The notes: a model not told the origin generated them from the letters alone. Numbered from the stretch's first letter, positions 8,764 through 18,013 are shown. The stretch is DNA of 64,000 nt from Ruminococcus sp. NK3A76 (GCF_000686125.1 NZ_JMMA01000002.1:2232001-2296000); one strand, 5' to 3'. Program-made: numbers and translations.

Positions 8764-8988
8764 ATGTTTGAAAAGATGAAAGAGCTTATCACCCAGTATG
8801 TAGAGGTAGACGCCGACAGTATCACAGAGGAATCACGTTTTATAGAGGACTTAGGCTTCAACTCATATGATATCATGTGTATGCTCGGCGATGCTGAGAC
8901 AGAGTTCGATGTTGACATCGACGAGGAAGCAATAATGAAGTGCAAGACAGTAGGCGACCTGCTCGAATACTTCGGAGGTCAGAAATAA
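8764..8988 (+). CDS. Acyl/peptidyl carrier protein
   Basis: 74 residues, acidic, four-helix carrier fold. The attachment serine is Ser34 in D-L-G-F-N-S-Y-D; the usual DSL is NSY here, so helix II, which is read by partner enzymes, differs from the fatty-acid carrier protein. AGGAG at 8751-8755 sets the start at 8764. It sits between the condensation-domain gene (17 bases) and the ligase gene (1-base overlap, TAATG), so the three are made together. The Sfp-type transferase at 5955-6584 should load its arm. Role: holds the activated acid or amino acid during transfer. Confidence 0.92.
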   Translation: MFEKMKELITQYVEVDADSITEESRFIEDLGFNSYDIMCMLGDAETEFDVDIDEEAIMKCKTVGDLLEYFGGQK

Positions 8989-10502
8989 TGGAAGAACTAA
9001 AGACCCTTAAGCAGCTCGTATACCAGGCGGACGAGCAGTACAACGATGAGATATTCTTAAGCGAATACATCAACAAGCAGTTCCGCAACACATCGTTCCA
9101 CGAGTTCCGTGTTGCGTGCGACAACATAGCTGTATGGATACAGAAGCACTTTACGGAAAAGACCCACATCGCACTTGTCGGCACTACTTCGTTTGAATAT
9201 CTGAGCGCATGGTTCGGCGTACAGTGCAGCTGCAATGTATCCGTTCCGCTCGATACCAACAACTCACCTGAAAACATCGCAGACGAGCTTTTCCGCTCTG
9301 ACAGCAAAATGGTGTTCCTCGATGACAAGCACGTCAAGGACATTCCCCTTTTCAAGGAGAAGTGCCCGGACATAAAATACTTCGTTCATCTTAAAAAGCC
9401 TGAAGAAGGTATGCTTTTCTTAGGCGACATAGCAGCAGAATATGCAGGCCAGCAGCCCACAGGTGATGTGACAGAGGACGAGCTCGCAGCTATCCTTTTC
9501 ACCTCCGGCACGACCGGTGTCAGCAAGGGTGTTATGCTTAGTCACGGCAACTTTATCGACAACACCACCTGCACACCTGATGATGATTACCACGGCATGA
9601 AGCTGCTCACAGTGCTGCCGATACACCACGTTTTCTGCTTTACTATCGACATTCTTCACAGCCTCTGGAACGGTGTTACCGTATGCGTAAACGACAACCT
9701 TTTCCACATAGCAAAGAACTTAAAGCTCTTTGAGCCTGAATACTGCACCTTCGTGCCTATGATAGCATCTACCATTCTCGGCAAGATGCAGCAGGCAGCA
9801 AAGAAGATACCCCTAAAAAGAGTTATTGCCCGTGAGACATTCGGCAAGAACTTAAAGGCTATCTTCTCGGGCGGTGCTTACCTTGCGCCCGACATAATCG
9901 AGGGCTTCAAGAAATTCGGCATCGACATAGCTCAGGGCTACGGCATGACCGAGTGCGCTCCGAGAATATGCACAGGTATAGTGGGCTGCCCCAAGCCCGA
10001 CTCTGTCGGCAAGATAGTAAGAGGCTGCGAGGTAAAGACTGTTGACGGCGAGATATGGGCAAGAAGCAAGTCTGTAATGATGGGCTACTACAAAAACCCT
10101 GAGGAGACTGCAAACACCCTCACCCCCGACGGCTGGCTCAAAACAGGCGACCTCGGCTACGCTGATGACGACGGCTACCTTTATATAACAGGCAGAAAGA
10201 AGAACCTCATTATCCTCTCAAACGGCGAGAACGTATCCCCTGAGGAGATAGAGAACAAGTTTGCAGCATTCCGCCCGATAAAGGAAATGGTAGTCTACGA
10301 GGCAGACCAGGTGATAACCGCACAGATATATCCCGACCCTGACTACAAGTCTAAGGACATTCAGGCTGAGATACGCAAGAAGGTAGATGAGGTAAACAAC
10401 TCATTCCAGCCTGCAAAGAGGATAGTCAACATAATCTTCCGTGACAAGGAATTTGTCAAGACTGCATCAAGGAAGATAATCCGTGCAAGGATAAACGAGT
10501 GA
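8988..10502 (+). CDS. AMP-forming acyl/aryl (or amino acid) ligase
   Basis: 504 residues of the ANL superfamily. A3 loop I-L-F-T-S-G-T-T-G-V-S-K-G at 169-181, A5-like G-Y-G-M-T-E-C-A-P, A7 K-T-G-D-L-G-Y-A-D-D-D-G, A8 hinge G-R-K-K-N-L-I-I-L-S-N-G-E-N-V-S-P-E-E-I-E, and the C-terminal catalytic lysine region K-T-A-S-R-K-I-I-R. The hinge is closer to long-chain acyl-CoA synthetases than to amino acid adenylation domains, so a fatty or aromatic acid is the more likely substrate. It would adenylate the acid and load it on the adjacent carrier protein. The start ATG overlaps the carrier stop; GGAGG at 8973-8977. Confidence 0.88.
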   Translation: MEELKTLKQLVYQADEQYNDEIFLSEYINKQFRNTSFHEFRVACDNIAVWIQKHFTEKTHIALVGTTSFEYLSAWFGVQCSCNVSVPLDTNNSPENIADELFRSDSKMVFLDDKHVKDIPLFKEKCPDIKYFVHLKKPEEGMLFLGDIAAEYAGQQPTGDVTEDELAAILFTSGTTGVSKGVMLSHGNFIDNTTCTPDDDYHGMKLLTVLPIHHVFCFTIDILHSLWNGVTVCVNDNLFHIAKNLKLFEPEYCTFVPMIASTILGKMQQAAKKIPLKRVIARETFGKNLKAIFSGGAYLAPDIIEGFKKFGIDIAQGYGMTECAPRICTGIVGCPKPDSVGKIVRGCEVKTVDGEIWARSKSVMMGYYKNPEETANTLTPDGWLKTGDLGYADDDGYLYITGRKKNLIILSNGENVSPEEIENKFAAFRPIKEMVVYEADQVITAQIYPDPDYKSKDIQAEIRKKVDEVNNSFQPAKRIVNIIFRDKEFVKTASRKIIRARINE

Positions 10503-10508
10503 TCGGCT

Positions 10509-11153
10509 ATGGAGACAGGATTTATCGTATCTGTAGTACTTAACCTACTCGCATTCGTGCTAATGGTAGTCGGTATCGTGGTGATGCTAAAGGGCATCGA
10601 CGCTGATGAGCACCTTGCAGCCGACGGCTTAAGGGCTGTGAAATACTTCACCGTGCAGTCAAACTGGCTTTACGGCACCTATGCGCTCGTTTTTGCGATA
10701 TGTGAGATAGCCTGCGGCTCGGCTGATAAGATACCTGCCGGGTTCTACACGCTCAAATACGTCTTCACAGTCGGTGTGACGCTGACGATGCTCACGGTCA
10801 TATTCTTTTTGGCGCCGATAGTCGTAAAATCCTACCCCGAGCTTTTCAAGGGGGCTAACCTTTACTATCATCTGCTGATACCTGTGCTCGGCATAGTGTC
10901 ATTCTGCTTTTTTGAAAAGGACTGTACGCTCAGTGTGAAGCAGACGCTTTACGGCATGATACCCTTTATGCTCTACGGCGTTTATTACTCGATAACCGCC
11001 CTTTCACACGCAGAGAACGGTCAGGTCGAGGAAAAGTATGACTGGTACAGATTTTTGGCACACGGCACGAGCAAGGCGATACCTGCAATCGTAGTAATGG
11101 TCGCAGCAGCGCTCGGTGTATGCTTCGGGCTGAGGTTTATACATTCATTATAA
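10509..11153 (+). CDS. Pr6Pr-like multi-pass membrane protein
   Basis: 214 residues with six hydrophobic segments (about 5-27, 45-70, 80-103, 118-135, 145-163, 188-210). The stretch K-Y-F-T-V-Q-S-N-W-L resembles the F-T-x-Q-S-N motif of the Pr6Pr/FAR-17a-AIG1 type membrane family, whose known animal members include hydrolases of fatty-acid esters. It begins 6 bases after the ligase stop and is the last gene before a terminator, so it belongs to the assembly-line operon. It may process or export the acylated product; that is inference. Family assignment is moderate. Confidence 0.7.
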   Translation: METGFIVSVVLNLLAFVLMVVGIVVMLKGIDADEHLAADGLRAVKYFTVQSNWLYGTYALVFAICEIACGSADKIPAGFYTLKYVFTVGVTLTMLTVIFFLAPIVVKSYPELFKGANLYYHLLIPVLGIVSFCFFEKDCTLSVKQTLYGMIPFMLYGVYYSITALSHAENGQVEEKYDWYRFLAHGTSKAIPAIVVMVAAALGVCFGLRFIHSL

Positions 11154-11160
11154 TAATAAG

Positions 11161-11191
11161 GCTCATATACCGGCGGTATATGGGCTTTTTT
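11161..11191 (+). terminator. Terminator of the assembly-line operon
   Basis: Hairpin GCTCATATACC / GGTATATGGGC with a 3-base loop followed by TTTTT. Confidence 0.85.
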
Positions 11192-11229
11192 ATTGACTTT
11201 GTCAGGTGAAAGTGATATAATTAATTTAA

Positions 11230-11401
11230 GGCAACACCGCACAAAGACCGCCTGAAGGCTTTGTACGCAACTTACTTGCATCTTTTCCGTCATATTACAC
11301 ATTTTTTCCTTGAAATACGGTAGTATTCCTTCGGAAAATCTGTGCAATCTGACGAAAAAGCTGACTGCGCAATTTGCGCACAATCTTCGTGCGGTGTTGC
11401 C
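11230..11401 (+). mobile_element. MITE-like repeat, copy 1 (172 bp)
   Basis: Ends GGCAACACCGCAC / GTGCGGTGTTGCC are a perfect 13-base inverted repeat. It is flanked on both sides by TTAA (11226-11229 and 11402-11405), an exact 4-base target duplication. There is no gene inside; the inner sequence has further inverted repeats around TACGGTAGTATTCC. Copies of equal length lie at 22096 and 40820, both in the opposite orientation, with diverged ones at 18236 and 59843. It sits between the membrane-protein terminator and the TldD gene. Confidence 0.9.
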
Positions 11402-11435
11402 TTAAACTTTTATATAGAAAAGAGGTCTGATAAAA

Positions 11436-12773
11436 ATGTATAGATTCCCTGAGGGCTTGTATGCCGATATACGCATAGAGACTACCGATGATGCACACTA
11501 CCAGCTGCAAAACGGAGAAGTCAAGCAAAACAGCGAGACATCTGTCACCGGCGCTATAATAAGAGTATACGACGGCAATATGTGGTACACAAGCATTACC
11601 AACGATACCGACAGCATACAGCAGGAGCTTGACAGCCTTGCTGAAATAGCCGGCAAAAACGCCGATATCGAAAACGACCCTATGGTAAAGCTCTTTGAAG
11701 TTCACAAAGACAAGGTGCTGCGCTTTGAGGGCGAGAAGGATCTCAGAAAGACCACACGCAAGATGCGTGAGGAGCTTGTACAGGGCTATGTTGATGCCTG
11801 CATCGACAAGAATGATGAGGATATGAAGCAGTGGTACGGCGGCTACACTCAGACGCACTTTGTAAAGCAGTTTTTCTCTTCCAAGGGTGCTGAGATAGTG
11901 CAGGATTATCAGACCTGTGCTATATGGATATGGTATGATTTCGTGATAGACGGCATCAAGTACGACGGCGGAAAGATGATACAGGGCTTTTGCTTTGATG
12001 ATCTTAAAGGCCACGAGAGCGAGGTAACAGACAAGCGTGACAGAGTTATCGACTATGCAAAGAATGCAGTCGATGTCGAGCCGGGTGACTATGTATGCGT
12101 GCTTCACCCGAACGTTACGTCGATGTTCACGCACGAGAGCTTCGGTCACAAGAGCGAGGCAGACCATATGCTCACAGACAAGACATTGCAGGACGAGTGG
12201 GTAATGGGCAAAAAGGTCGGCTCAGAACTTGTGAGCATATATGACAGCGGCACTATGGAACACCGTGGCTACATAGCCTATGATGACGAAGGCACAAAGC
12301 CGAGAGAAACTTACCTTATAAAAGACGGCGTGCTCTCAGGCAGGCTGCACGATGCAAACTCGGCAGCAGTCTTAGGCGAGGAGCTTACCGGCAATTCAAG
12401 AGCGCAGGATTTTGGCTACTCCCCCATTGTGCGTATGACGAACACTGTCATGGCAGCAGGTGAGAGCGACCCTGAGGATATCATCGCAGGTGTCAGCGAC
12501 GGCATATATGTTTATGATGTTTCCTACGGCACGGGGTCAAGCACATTTACCATGAAGCCCACTATCTGCTACCGCATAAGAGACGGCAGGATAGCCGAGC
12601 CGCTGAGAGTAAATGTAGTGACAGGCAGCGTGTTTGAAACGCTCTTTAACATCGACGCTGTAGGCAATGACCTGAAATTCACCGAAACAGGCTGGTGCGG
12701 CAAGGGCGGTCAGCGTATGGCGGTATCAATGGCAGGACCGACTATCCGTGTCAGAAAGCTAAATATAAACTAA
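11436..12773 (+). CDS. TldD-like metalloprotease
   Basis: 445 residues, usual TldD length. The metal-binding HExxxH is H-E-S-F-G-H at 233-238, in the conserved C-terminal half, with a further Cys in T-G-W-C-G-K-G-G-Q near residue 425. TldD pairs with TldE (PmbA); the pair forms a heterodimer that digests unfolded peptides and matures some modified peptides. The next gene, 14 bases away, is the partner. AAAAGAGG upstream of the ATG supports the start. No precursor peptide gene is visible nearby, so housekeeping peptide turnover is the safer reading. Confidence 0.88.
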   Translation: MYRFPEGLYADIRIETTDDAHYQLQNGEVKQNSETSVTGAIIRVYDGNMWYTSITNDTDSIQQELDSLAEIAGKNADIENDPMVKLFEVHKDKVLRFEGEKDLRKTTRKMREELVQGYVDACIDKNDEDMKQWYGGYTQTHFVKQFFSSKGAEIVQDYQTCAIWIWYDFVIDGIKYDGGKMIQGFCFDDLKGHESEVTDKRDRVIDYAKNAVDVEPGDYVCVLHPNVTSMFTHESFGHKSEADHMLTDKTLQDEWVMGKKVGSELVSIYDSGTMEHRGYIAYDDEGTKPRETYLIKDGVLSGRLHDANSAAVLGEELTGNSRAQDFGYSPIVRMTNTVMAAGESDPEDIIAGVSDGIYVYDVSYGTGSSTFTMKPTICYRIRDGRIAEPLRVNVVTGSVFETLFNIDAVGNDLKFTETGWCGKGGQRMAVSMAGPTIRVRKLNIN

Positions 12774-12787
12774 GGGGGGTGTGACCA

Positions 12788-13999
12788 ATGCAAAAGGAAA
12801 TAATACGCAACACAAACTCAACAAGCAGCATCTTTATCGAGGACAGCAAGTTCAAGAGCTTTGAAAAATACAACCGCACAAACAATTCGTTCCGTGTGTA
12901 TGACGGCGGGTATGCAGGCGTGCAGTATTTTCAGGGGAATGTCTCCGACGATGAGGGCTTTAAGCAGGCGCAGGCAAACCTCTCGCTTAAGCGCCCATAC
13001 AAATTCACCCTTGAAACAGGCTCACGCCACCGTGACAGGACAGAGAAAGAGTATTCCGACCGTGAGCTTATGGACATAGCCCGTGAGTGCCTTGACTACC
13101 TTAACACCCACTACCCGGATTTCAGATTCAACGGCAATGTTGAGACCACAAAATTCTCCCAGTATATGCAAAACACTCTCGGCCTTGATTACAGCGACAC
13201 CGACACGGTAATTCAGGTGAGCATAGGCTACAAGCACAAAAGCAGCAAGGATATCGACGACGGCTACTTCGCTCTTGGCAAGCGCACATTTGACATGAAG
13301 AAGTTCACCGACATGGCCGACAACTACCTGACCGCCTTTACAAACAAGGCAGAGCTGCCTGAGGAGCTTATAATACAGGAGCAGTATTACGGATATCTTG
13401 GCAAGTTCTACGAGCTGCTCAATGCAGAGAACTTAGCCCTCGGCACATCTCTGCTCACAGGCAAGGTCGGGCAGAAGGTCTTTGCCGATGACTTTACGCT
13501 CCTTCATGATGTGACAGATGAGGAGATGTGGCTGAACAGCTTCTATGACGGCGAGGGTGTCGTCTGCGAGAATGACAGGTTCGTATACATCGAAAACGGC
13601 GTGGTCAAGACAGGCTTTGCCGACAAGTTCACCGCCGACAAACACAATATGCCGCACACAGGCAGCGCCAGCGAGAACTTAGCAGACGTTCCCCACAACG
13701 GCTATCTTAGCCTTCGCATAAAGCGCTCTGACAAGACTGCAAAGCAGCTGCTTGACGGCAGGCTGTCAGTAGTGCCTATCTGTGCATGGGGCGGCGGCTA
13801 CAACGAAAGCGGCGAATACGTCACCCCCGTTCAGAAATCCATGCTCTGCGACGGCGAGAAGCTCATAGGCTCTCTGCCTGAGTTTACGATAAAGGGCAGC
13901 ATTTTTGATATATTCGGCAAGGACTTCATAGGCGTGCCCTCTGACAACGCCGTATTTGAAGACAAGCACGTTATCATGAAAATGGAATACAGCAAGTAG
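12788..13999 (+). CDS. TldE/PmbA-like partner of TldD
   Basis: 403 residues without the HExxxH motif, as expected for the non-catalytic TldE half of the pair. The extended beta-rich N-terminal half (S-F-R-V-Y-D-G-G-Y-A-G-V-Q-Y) matches the way PmbA/TldE proteins start, and the C-terminal half resembles the TldD barrel but is divergent. It follows tldD by 14 bases with GGGGGGTGTGACCA as ribosome site. The assignment rests mainly on position and general layout. The stop is directly followed by the repeat-like block 14001-14189. Confidence 0.65.
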   Translation: MQKEIIRNTNSTSSIFIEDSKFKSFEKYNRTNNSFRVYDGGYAGVQYFQGNVSDDEGFKQAQANLSLKRPYKFTLETGSRHRDRTEKEYSDRELMDIARECLDYLNTHYPDFRFNGNVETTKFSQYMQNTLGLDYSDTDTVIQVSIGYKHKSSKDIDDGYFALGKRTFDMKKFTDMADNYLTAFTNKAELPEELIIQEQYYGYLGKFYELLNAENLALGTSLLTGKVGQKVFADDFTLLHDVTDEEMWLNSFYDGEGVVCENDRFVYIENGVVKTGFADKFTADKHNMPHTGSASENLADVPHNGYLSLRIKRSDKTAKQLLDGRLSVVPICAWGGGYNESGEYVTPVQKSMLCDGEKLIGSLPEFTIKGSIFDIFGKDFIGVPSDNAVFEDKHVIMKMEYSK

Positions 14000-14000
14000 C

Positions 14001-14189
14001 AATGCACAATGAATGTGTCAGCGCATAGCGCTGAAGATATGCCCGTTCGTGCAAGCCGTATGCGGCGGCTGCCCTTACCCCCTGCACCCGAACAATTTGA
14101 TAAAAGCAACAACCCCCGAGATCCAGTGGATCTCGGGGGCAATTTTTTTAATTTACTTGCGCCAAAGGCGCACACCTCAATTGTGCATT
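14001..14189. repeat. Element-like intergenic block with inverted AATGCACAAT ends
   Basis: AATGCACAAT at 14001-14010 and its complement ATTGTGCATT at 14180-14189 bound the block. Just inside the left end is the hairpin TCAGCGCATAGCGCTGA (14018-14034), and inside the right end TGCGCCAAAGGCGCA followed by CACCTCAA. The same plan, with matching hairpins and CACCTCAA, bounds the four-helix-bundle gene at 25962-26456. The block fills the gap between two convergent genes exactly, and the right end provides part of the stop codon of the CDF gene. Confidence 0.6.
14113..14149 (+). terminator. Strong hairpin terminator
   Basis: CCCCGAGATCCA / TGGATCTCGGGG with almost no loop, followed by a run of seven T (14143-14149). 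It serves tldD/tldE and lies inside the intergenic element-like block. Confidence 0.85.
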
Positions 14190-15097
14190 CATTTGATGTC
14201 CGGATTGACGTGTACCATGCAGTGCTTTACTTCGGGGAAGGCGCTCTCTATGGCATCGTGTACTGCCTCAGCTGTGTCGTGGGCTTCAACGAGCGTCTTT
14301 GCAGCGTCCATTGATATCTCGACCTCGACGTATATCTTCGAGCCGAAAAGCCTTGTTTTAAGCTCATCTATGCCGAGCACTCCGTCTGTTGAGAGAATGA
14401 CCTCACGCATCTGTGACACCTGCTCCTCATCGCAGGCCTTGTCTATCATCTTGTCTACCGCATCACGGAATATCTCTACAGCGGCCTTTTCTATGAAAAC
14501 ACATATTATAACGCTTGCGAGCGGGTCAAGCACAGGTGCGCCCATTCTTGCGCCGAGGATACCGGCAAACGAACCGACCGACGACAGCGCATCAGAGCGG
14601 TGGTGCCACGCATCAGCCATGAGTGCGCCCGAGTTTATCTGTTTTGCCGCACGCTTTGTGTAGTGGAACATCAGCTCCTTGACCACGACCGACACGACAG
14701 CCGCCGCAAGCGCAAGAGCACCCGGCACTGCAAGGTCGTATTCTTCGGGGGTGATTATCTTTTCTATGCCGCTCATGCCGATGCCGAAGCCTGTGGCTGC
14801 AAGCACGACTGCGAGTATGACCGATGCCACACATTCCATTCTCTCGTGGCCGTAGGGGTGCTCCTTGTCGGGCTGCTTTCCTGCGAGCTTTACCCCAATG
14901 ATCACGACAAGCGTGCTGAACACATCAGATGCCGAATGCACAGCATCGGATATCATCGCACCCGACTTTGCAAAAAGGCCTGCAAACAGCTTTATGAGCG
15001 AAAGTACAATGTTAACAGCTATGCTCACCGCCGAGACCTTCATGGCAACAGCAGCCGAAATGTCTGTTTTCTGCGTGTTTATATCGTATCTTTCCAT
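14189..15097 (-). CDS. Cation diffusion facilitator (Ni/Co/Zn exporter)
   Basis: 302 residues, the normal CDF size. Six membrane segments in the first 210 residues; the metal-site pattern H-S-A-S-D (S-D-A-V-H-S-A-S-D-V) in helix II and H-H-R-S-D in helix V are the paired HxxxD-type sites; a cytoplasmic domain of about 90 residues with the typical D-E-E-Q-V-S-Q-M-R and V-E-V-E-I-S strands follows. It pumps divalent metal out in exchange for protons. The ATG at 15097 follows GGAGATGATAGT. The leader is a NiCo riboswitch with a terminator, so cobalt or nickel export is the likely role. Confidence 0.92.
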   Translation of the reverse strand: MERYDINTQKTDISAAVAMKVSAVSIAVNIVLSLIKLFAGLFAKSGAMISDAVHSASDVFSTLVVIIGVKLAGKQPDKEHPYGHERMECVASVILAVVLAATGFGIGMSGIEKIITPEEYDLAVPGALALAAAVVSVVVKELMFHYTKRAAKQINSGALMADAWHHRSDALSSVGSFAGILGARMGAPVLDPLASVIICVFIEKAAVEIFRDAVDKMIDKACDEEQVSQMREVILSTDGVLGIDELKTRLFGSKIYVEVEISMDAAKTLVEAHDTAEAVHDAIESAFPEVKHCMVHVNPDIK

Positions 15098-15111
15098 ACT
15101 ATCATCTCCAT

Positions 15112-15212
15112 AAAAAAACACCTGCGGAACAAAAACACTGTCCCGCAGATGTGATAACTGCTGCCCTCGGGCCCGACTGCACGGCATTACTCAGCCGCCG
15201 TCTGTTCACTGT
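15112..15212 (-). ncRNA. NiCo (czcD) riboswitch with overlapping terminator
   Basis: On the minus strand the leader carries the conserved blocks TGCAGTCGGGC, GGCAGCAG and CATCTGCGGGACAGTG in the order and spacing of the NiCo aptamer, with a closing stem GAACA / TGTTT. The conserved CTGCGG of the last block also pairs with CCGCAG (15122-15127) to make a terminator followed by seven T (15112-15118), so aptamer folding and termination exclude each other. Known members bind Co or Ni and switch on metal exporters, as the downstream CDF gene is. Recognised by eye from the published consensus; not scored. Confidence 0.75.
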
Positions 15213-15255
15213 ATTATATGCATATTCTTATAATGCGGTGAATGGTCTTTGTAAT

Positions 15256-15284
15256 AATATAACACATAACAGAGCTAATGTCAA
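15256..15284 (-). promoter_or_regulatory. Promoter of the riboswitch-CDF transcript
   Basis: Minus-strand TTGACA (15284-15279) and TATATT (15261-15256), spacer 17 bases. Confidence 0.75.
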
Positions 15285-15351
15285 TAGTCCGTGCCAAATA
15301 GTGACAATCCTATAAATTTCATACAAATTACACCCAATTCACGCTATGTTC

Positions 15352-15381
15352 TTGACAAAATGTATTTTGTTGTGCTAAAAT
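15352..15381 (+). promoter_or_regulatory. Promoter of the AraC-type regulator gene
   Basis: TTGACA at 15352-15357 and TAAAAT at 15376-15381 with TG at 15373-15374 (extended -10). A strong leader hairpin, AAGGGCGC / GCGCCCTT at about 15393-15426, lies between promoter and ribosome site. Confidence 0.65.
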
Positions 15382-15453
15382 TAATTCAATGGCAAGGGCG
15401 CTGTAATTAATTATTACGGCGCCCTTATTCTGTTTTGAAGGGAGTAAGGCCTT

Positions 15454-16215
15454 GTGAGCGGAAAATACCGTGTGCTTATATTTGACAACAACCTGAGCTG
15501 CTATGACAGACTGAGGAAAATGTCTGTATGGCATGAGAAGGGTTTCGAGATAGTCGGAAAGACTTCTAACATCACAGATGCTTTGAACATCTGCAAAAAC
15601 TCGCAGGCCGAGCTTGTGATATGCTTCAACAGGTCATCTCTTCCGAGCACCGAGGCTGTGATATCGGCTGTTTCCGAGGTGTCTCCGTCAACTGTCTGCA
15701 TAGCTGCCGGAAATGCCGGCGACAGCGAAACTATGCGGCGCTGCTTCATAATAGGTGCGATAGACTATGTGAGCGAACCTGTAAGCGAGCTGCGTCTGTG
15801 CGAGGCTCTTGACATAGCAGAGGTCAGGCTTACACAAAGCCTTTCGGGGAGCGATTACAGCCAGACTGTAGAGGAATTCATCTCCGAGCTCGATATCAGT
15901 GACAAGCGCTTCCTTGAACGTCTTACGGCGTTTTTAAACGAGAGCAAGGACGTTATCGCCACCACAGAATCCGCTGCTGACTGGTTCGGATTCAACAAGG
16001 ATTATTTCGGCAGGCTCTTTAAATCAAAGGTCGGCATGACCTTCGGTATATTCTATAAGAGCTTCAGGATAAGGTATGCTTCCCGTCTTCTTTCATCAGG
16101 AAGATACCGTGTATATGAGGTGAGCGAGATGCTCGGCTTCTCGTCTGTTGACTATTTCAGCAACGTCTTCAAGAAGCTCACCGGCAAGACTCCCTCGCAG
16201 GTAAAAAGCCTGTGA
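15454..16215 (+). CDS. AraC-type regulator with degenerate receiver domain
   Basis: 253 residues. Residues 1-120 have the fold of a response-regulator receiver (V-L-I-F-D-N-N at strand 1) but the phospho-acceptor position reads V-I-C-F-N and the conserved Lys-Pro is Glu-Pro (V-S-E-P-V), so normal phosphorylation is unlikely. Residues 150-253 hold two helix-turn-helices of the AraC/YesN type (A-D-W-F-G-F-N-K-D-Y-F-G-R-L-F-K and V-S-E-M-L-G-F-S-S-V-D-Y-F-S-N-V-F-K-K). The start is GTG with AAGGGAG upstream. No histidine kinase is adjacent. It precedes the glutamate dehydrogenase gene by 436 bases and may control it; inference. Confidence 0.82.
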   Translation: MSGKYRVLIFDNNLSCYDRLRKMSVWHEKGFEIVGKTSNITDALNICKNSQAELVICFNRSSLPSTEAVISAVSEVSPSTVCIAAGNAGDSETMRRCFIIGAIDYVSEPVSELRLCEALDIAEVRLTQSLSGSDYSQTVEEFISELDISDKRFLERLTAFLNESKDVIATTESAADWFGFNKDYFGRLFKSKVGMTFGIFYKSFRIRYASRLLSSGRYRVYEVSEMLGFSSVDYFSNVFKKLTGKTPSQVKSL

Positions 16216-16515
16216 AATAACGGCGTTTACGCCATATCAGGGCATTTGTCATAACTTAAATTTCTATGTAAATATCTGAAATTTAGGGTATCTGTTTTGT
16301 GTCTGCTATGGTAATATATTATTGTAAAAACAATATGAGCGTCGAAAGCAATAATGAGATCATCATCTAACCCATCATATATTTTTCGCTCAAGGGGAAG
16401 GCTGCGCAGCCTGCCCCTTGTTCGTGTTGTTTTTGCTTTGCCCCTCGTATGGGAGCAGTATATGCACAGTCTTGAAATAATGGTCAAAAGTAGTTTTTTT
16501 ATAGGATAATGCAAA
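16216..16515. other. Gene-free stretch with a large palindrome
   Basis: No ORF worth calling. A small GGCGTTTACGCC hairpin follows the regulator gene. At 16391-16420 lies a 30-base palindrome (arms CAAGGGG.AGGCTGC) followed by T-rich sequence, a terminator for an upstream transcript. TGAGCG at 16336-16341 can pair with CGCTCA at 16387-16392. A short independent RNA ending at this terminator is possible. Confidence 0.5.
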
Positions 16516-16551
16516 TTGACTTTTGACAAACTATAATGTAAAATATATAAC
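16516..16551 (+). promoter_or_regulatory. Overlapping promoters of gdhA
   Basis: Two staggered matches: TTGACT (16516-16521) with TAAAAT (16539-16544), and TTGACA (16523-16528) with TATAAC (16546-16551), each with a 17-base spacer. Confidence 0.65.
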
Positions 16552-16558
16552 AGTTAAG

Positions 16559-17986
<1,428 letters not shown>

Positions 17987-18013
17987 TAGTAACATAAAAA
18001 GGGCGTGTATATC

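Noticed and set aside
14009-14663. Rightward ORFs across the CDF gene
   Set aside because: They are antisense shadows of the metal exporter, with no ribosome site or recognisable protein features.
16391-16420. Palindrome considered as the ANTAR target RNA
   Set aside because: ANTAR targets are two adjacent hairpins with 6-base loops having A at position 1 and G at position 4. This single palindrome has almost no loop.
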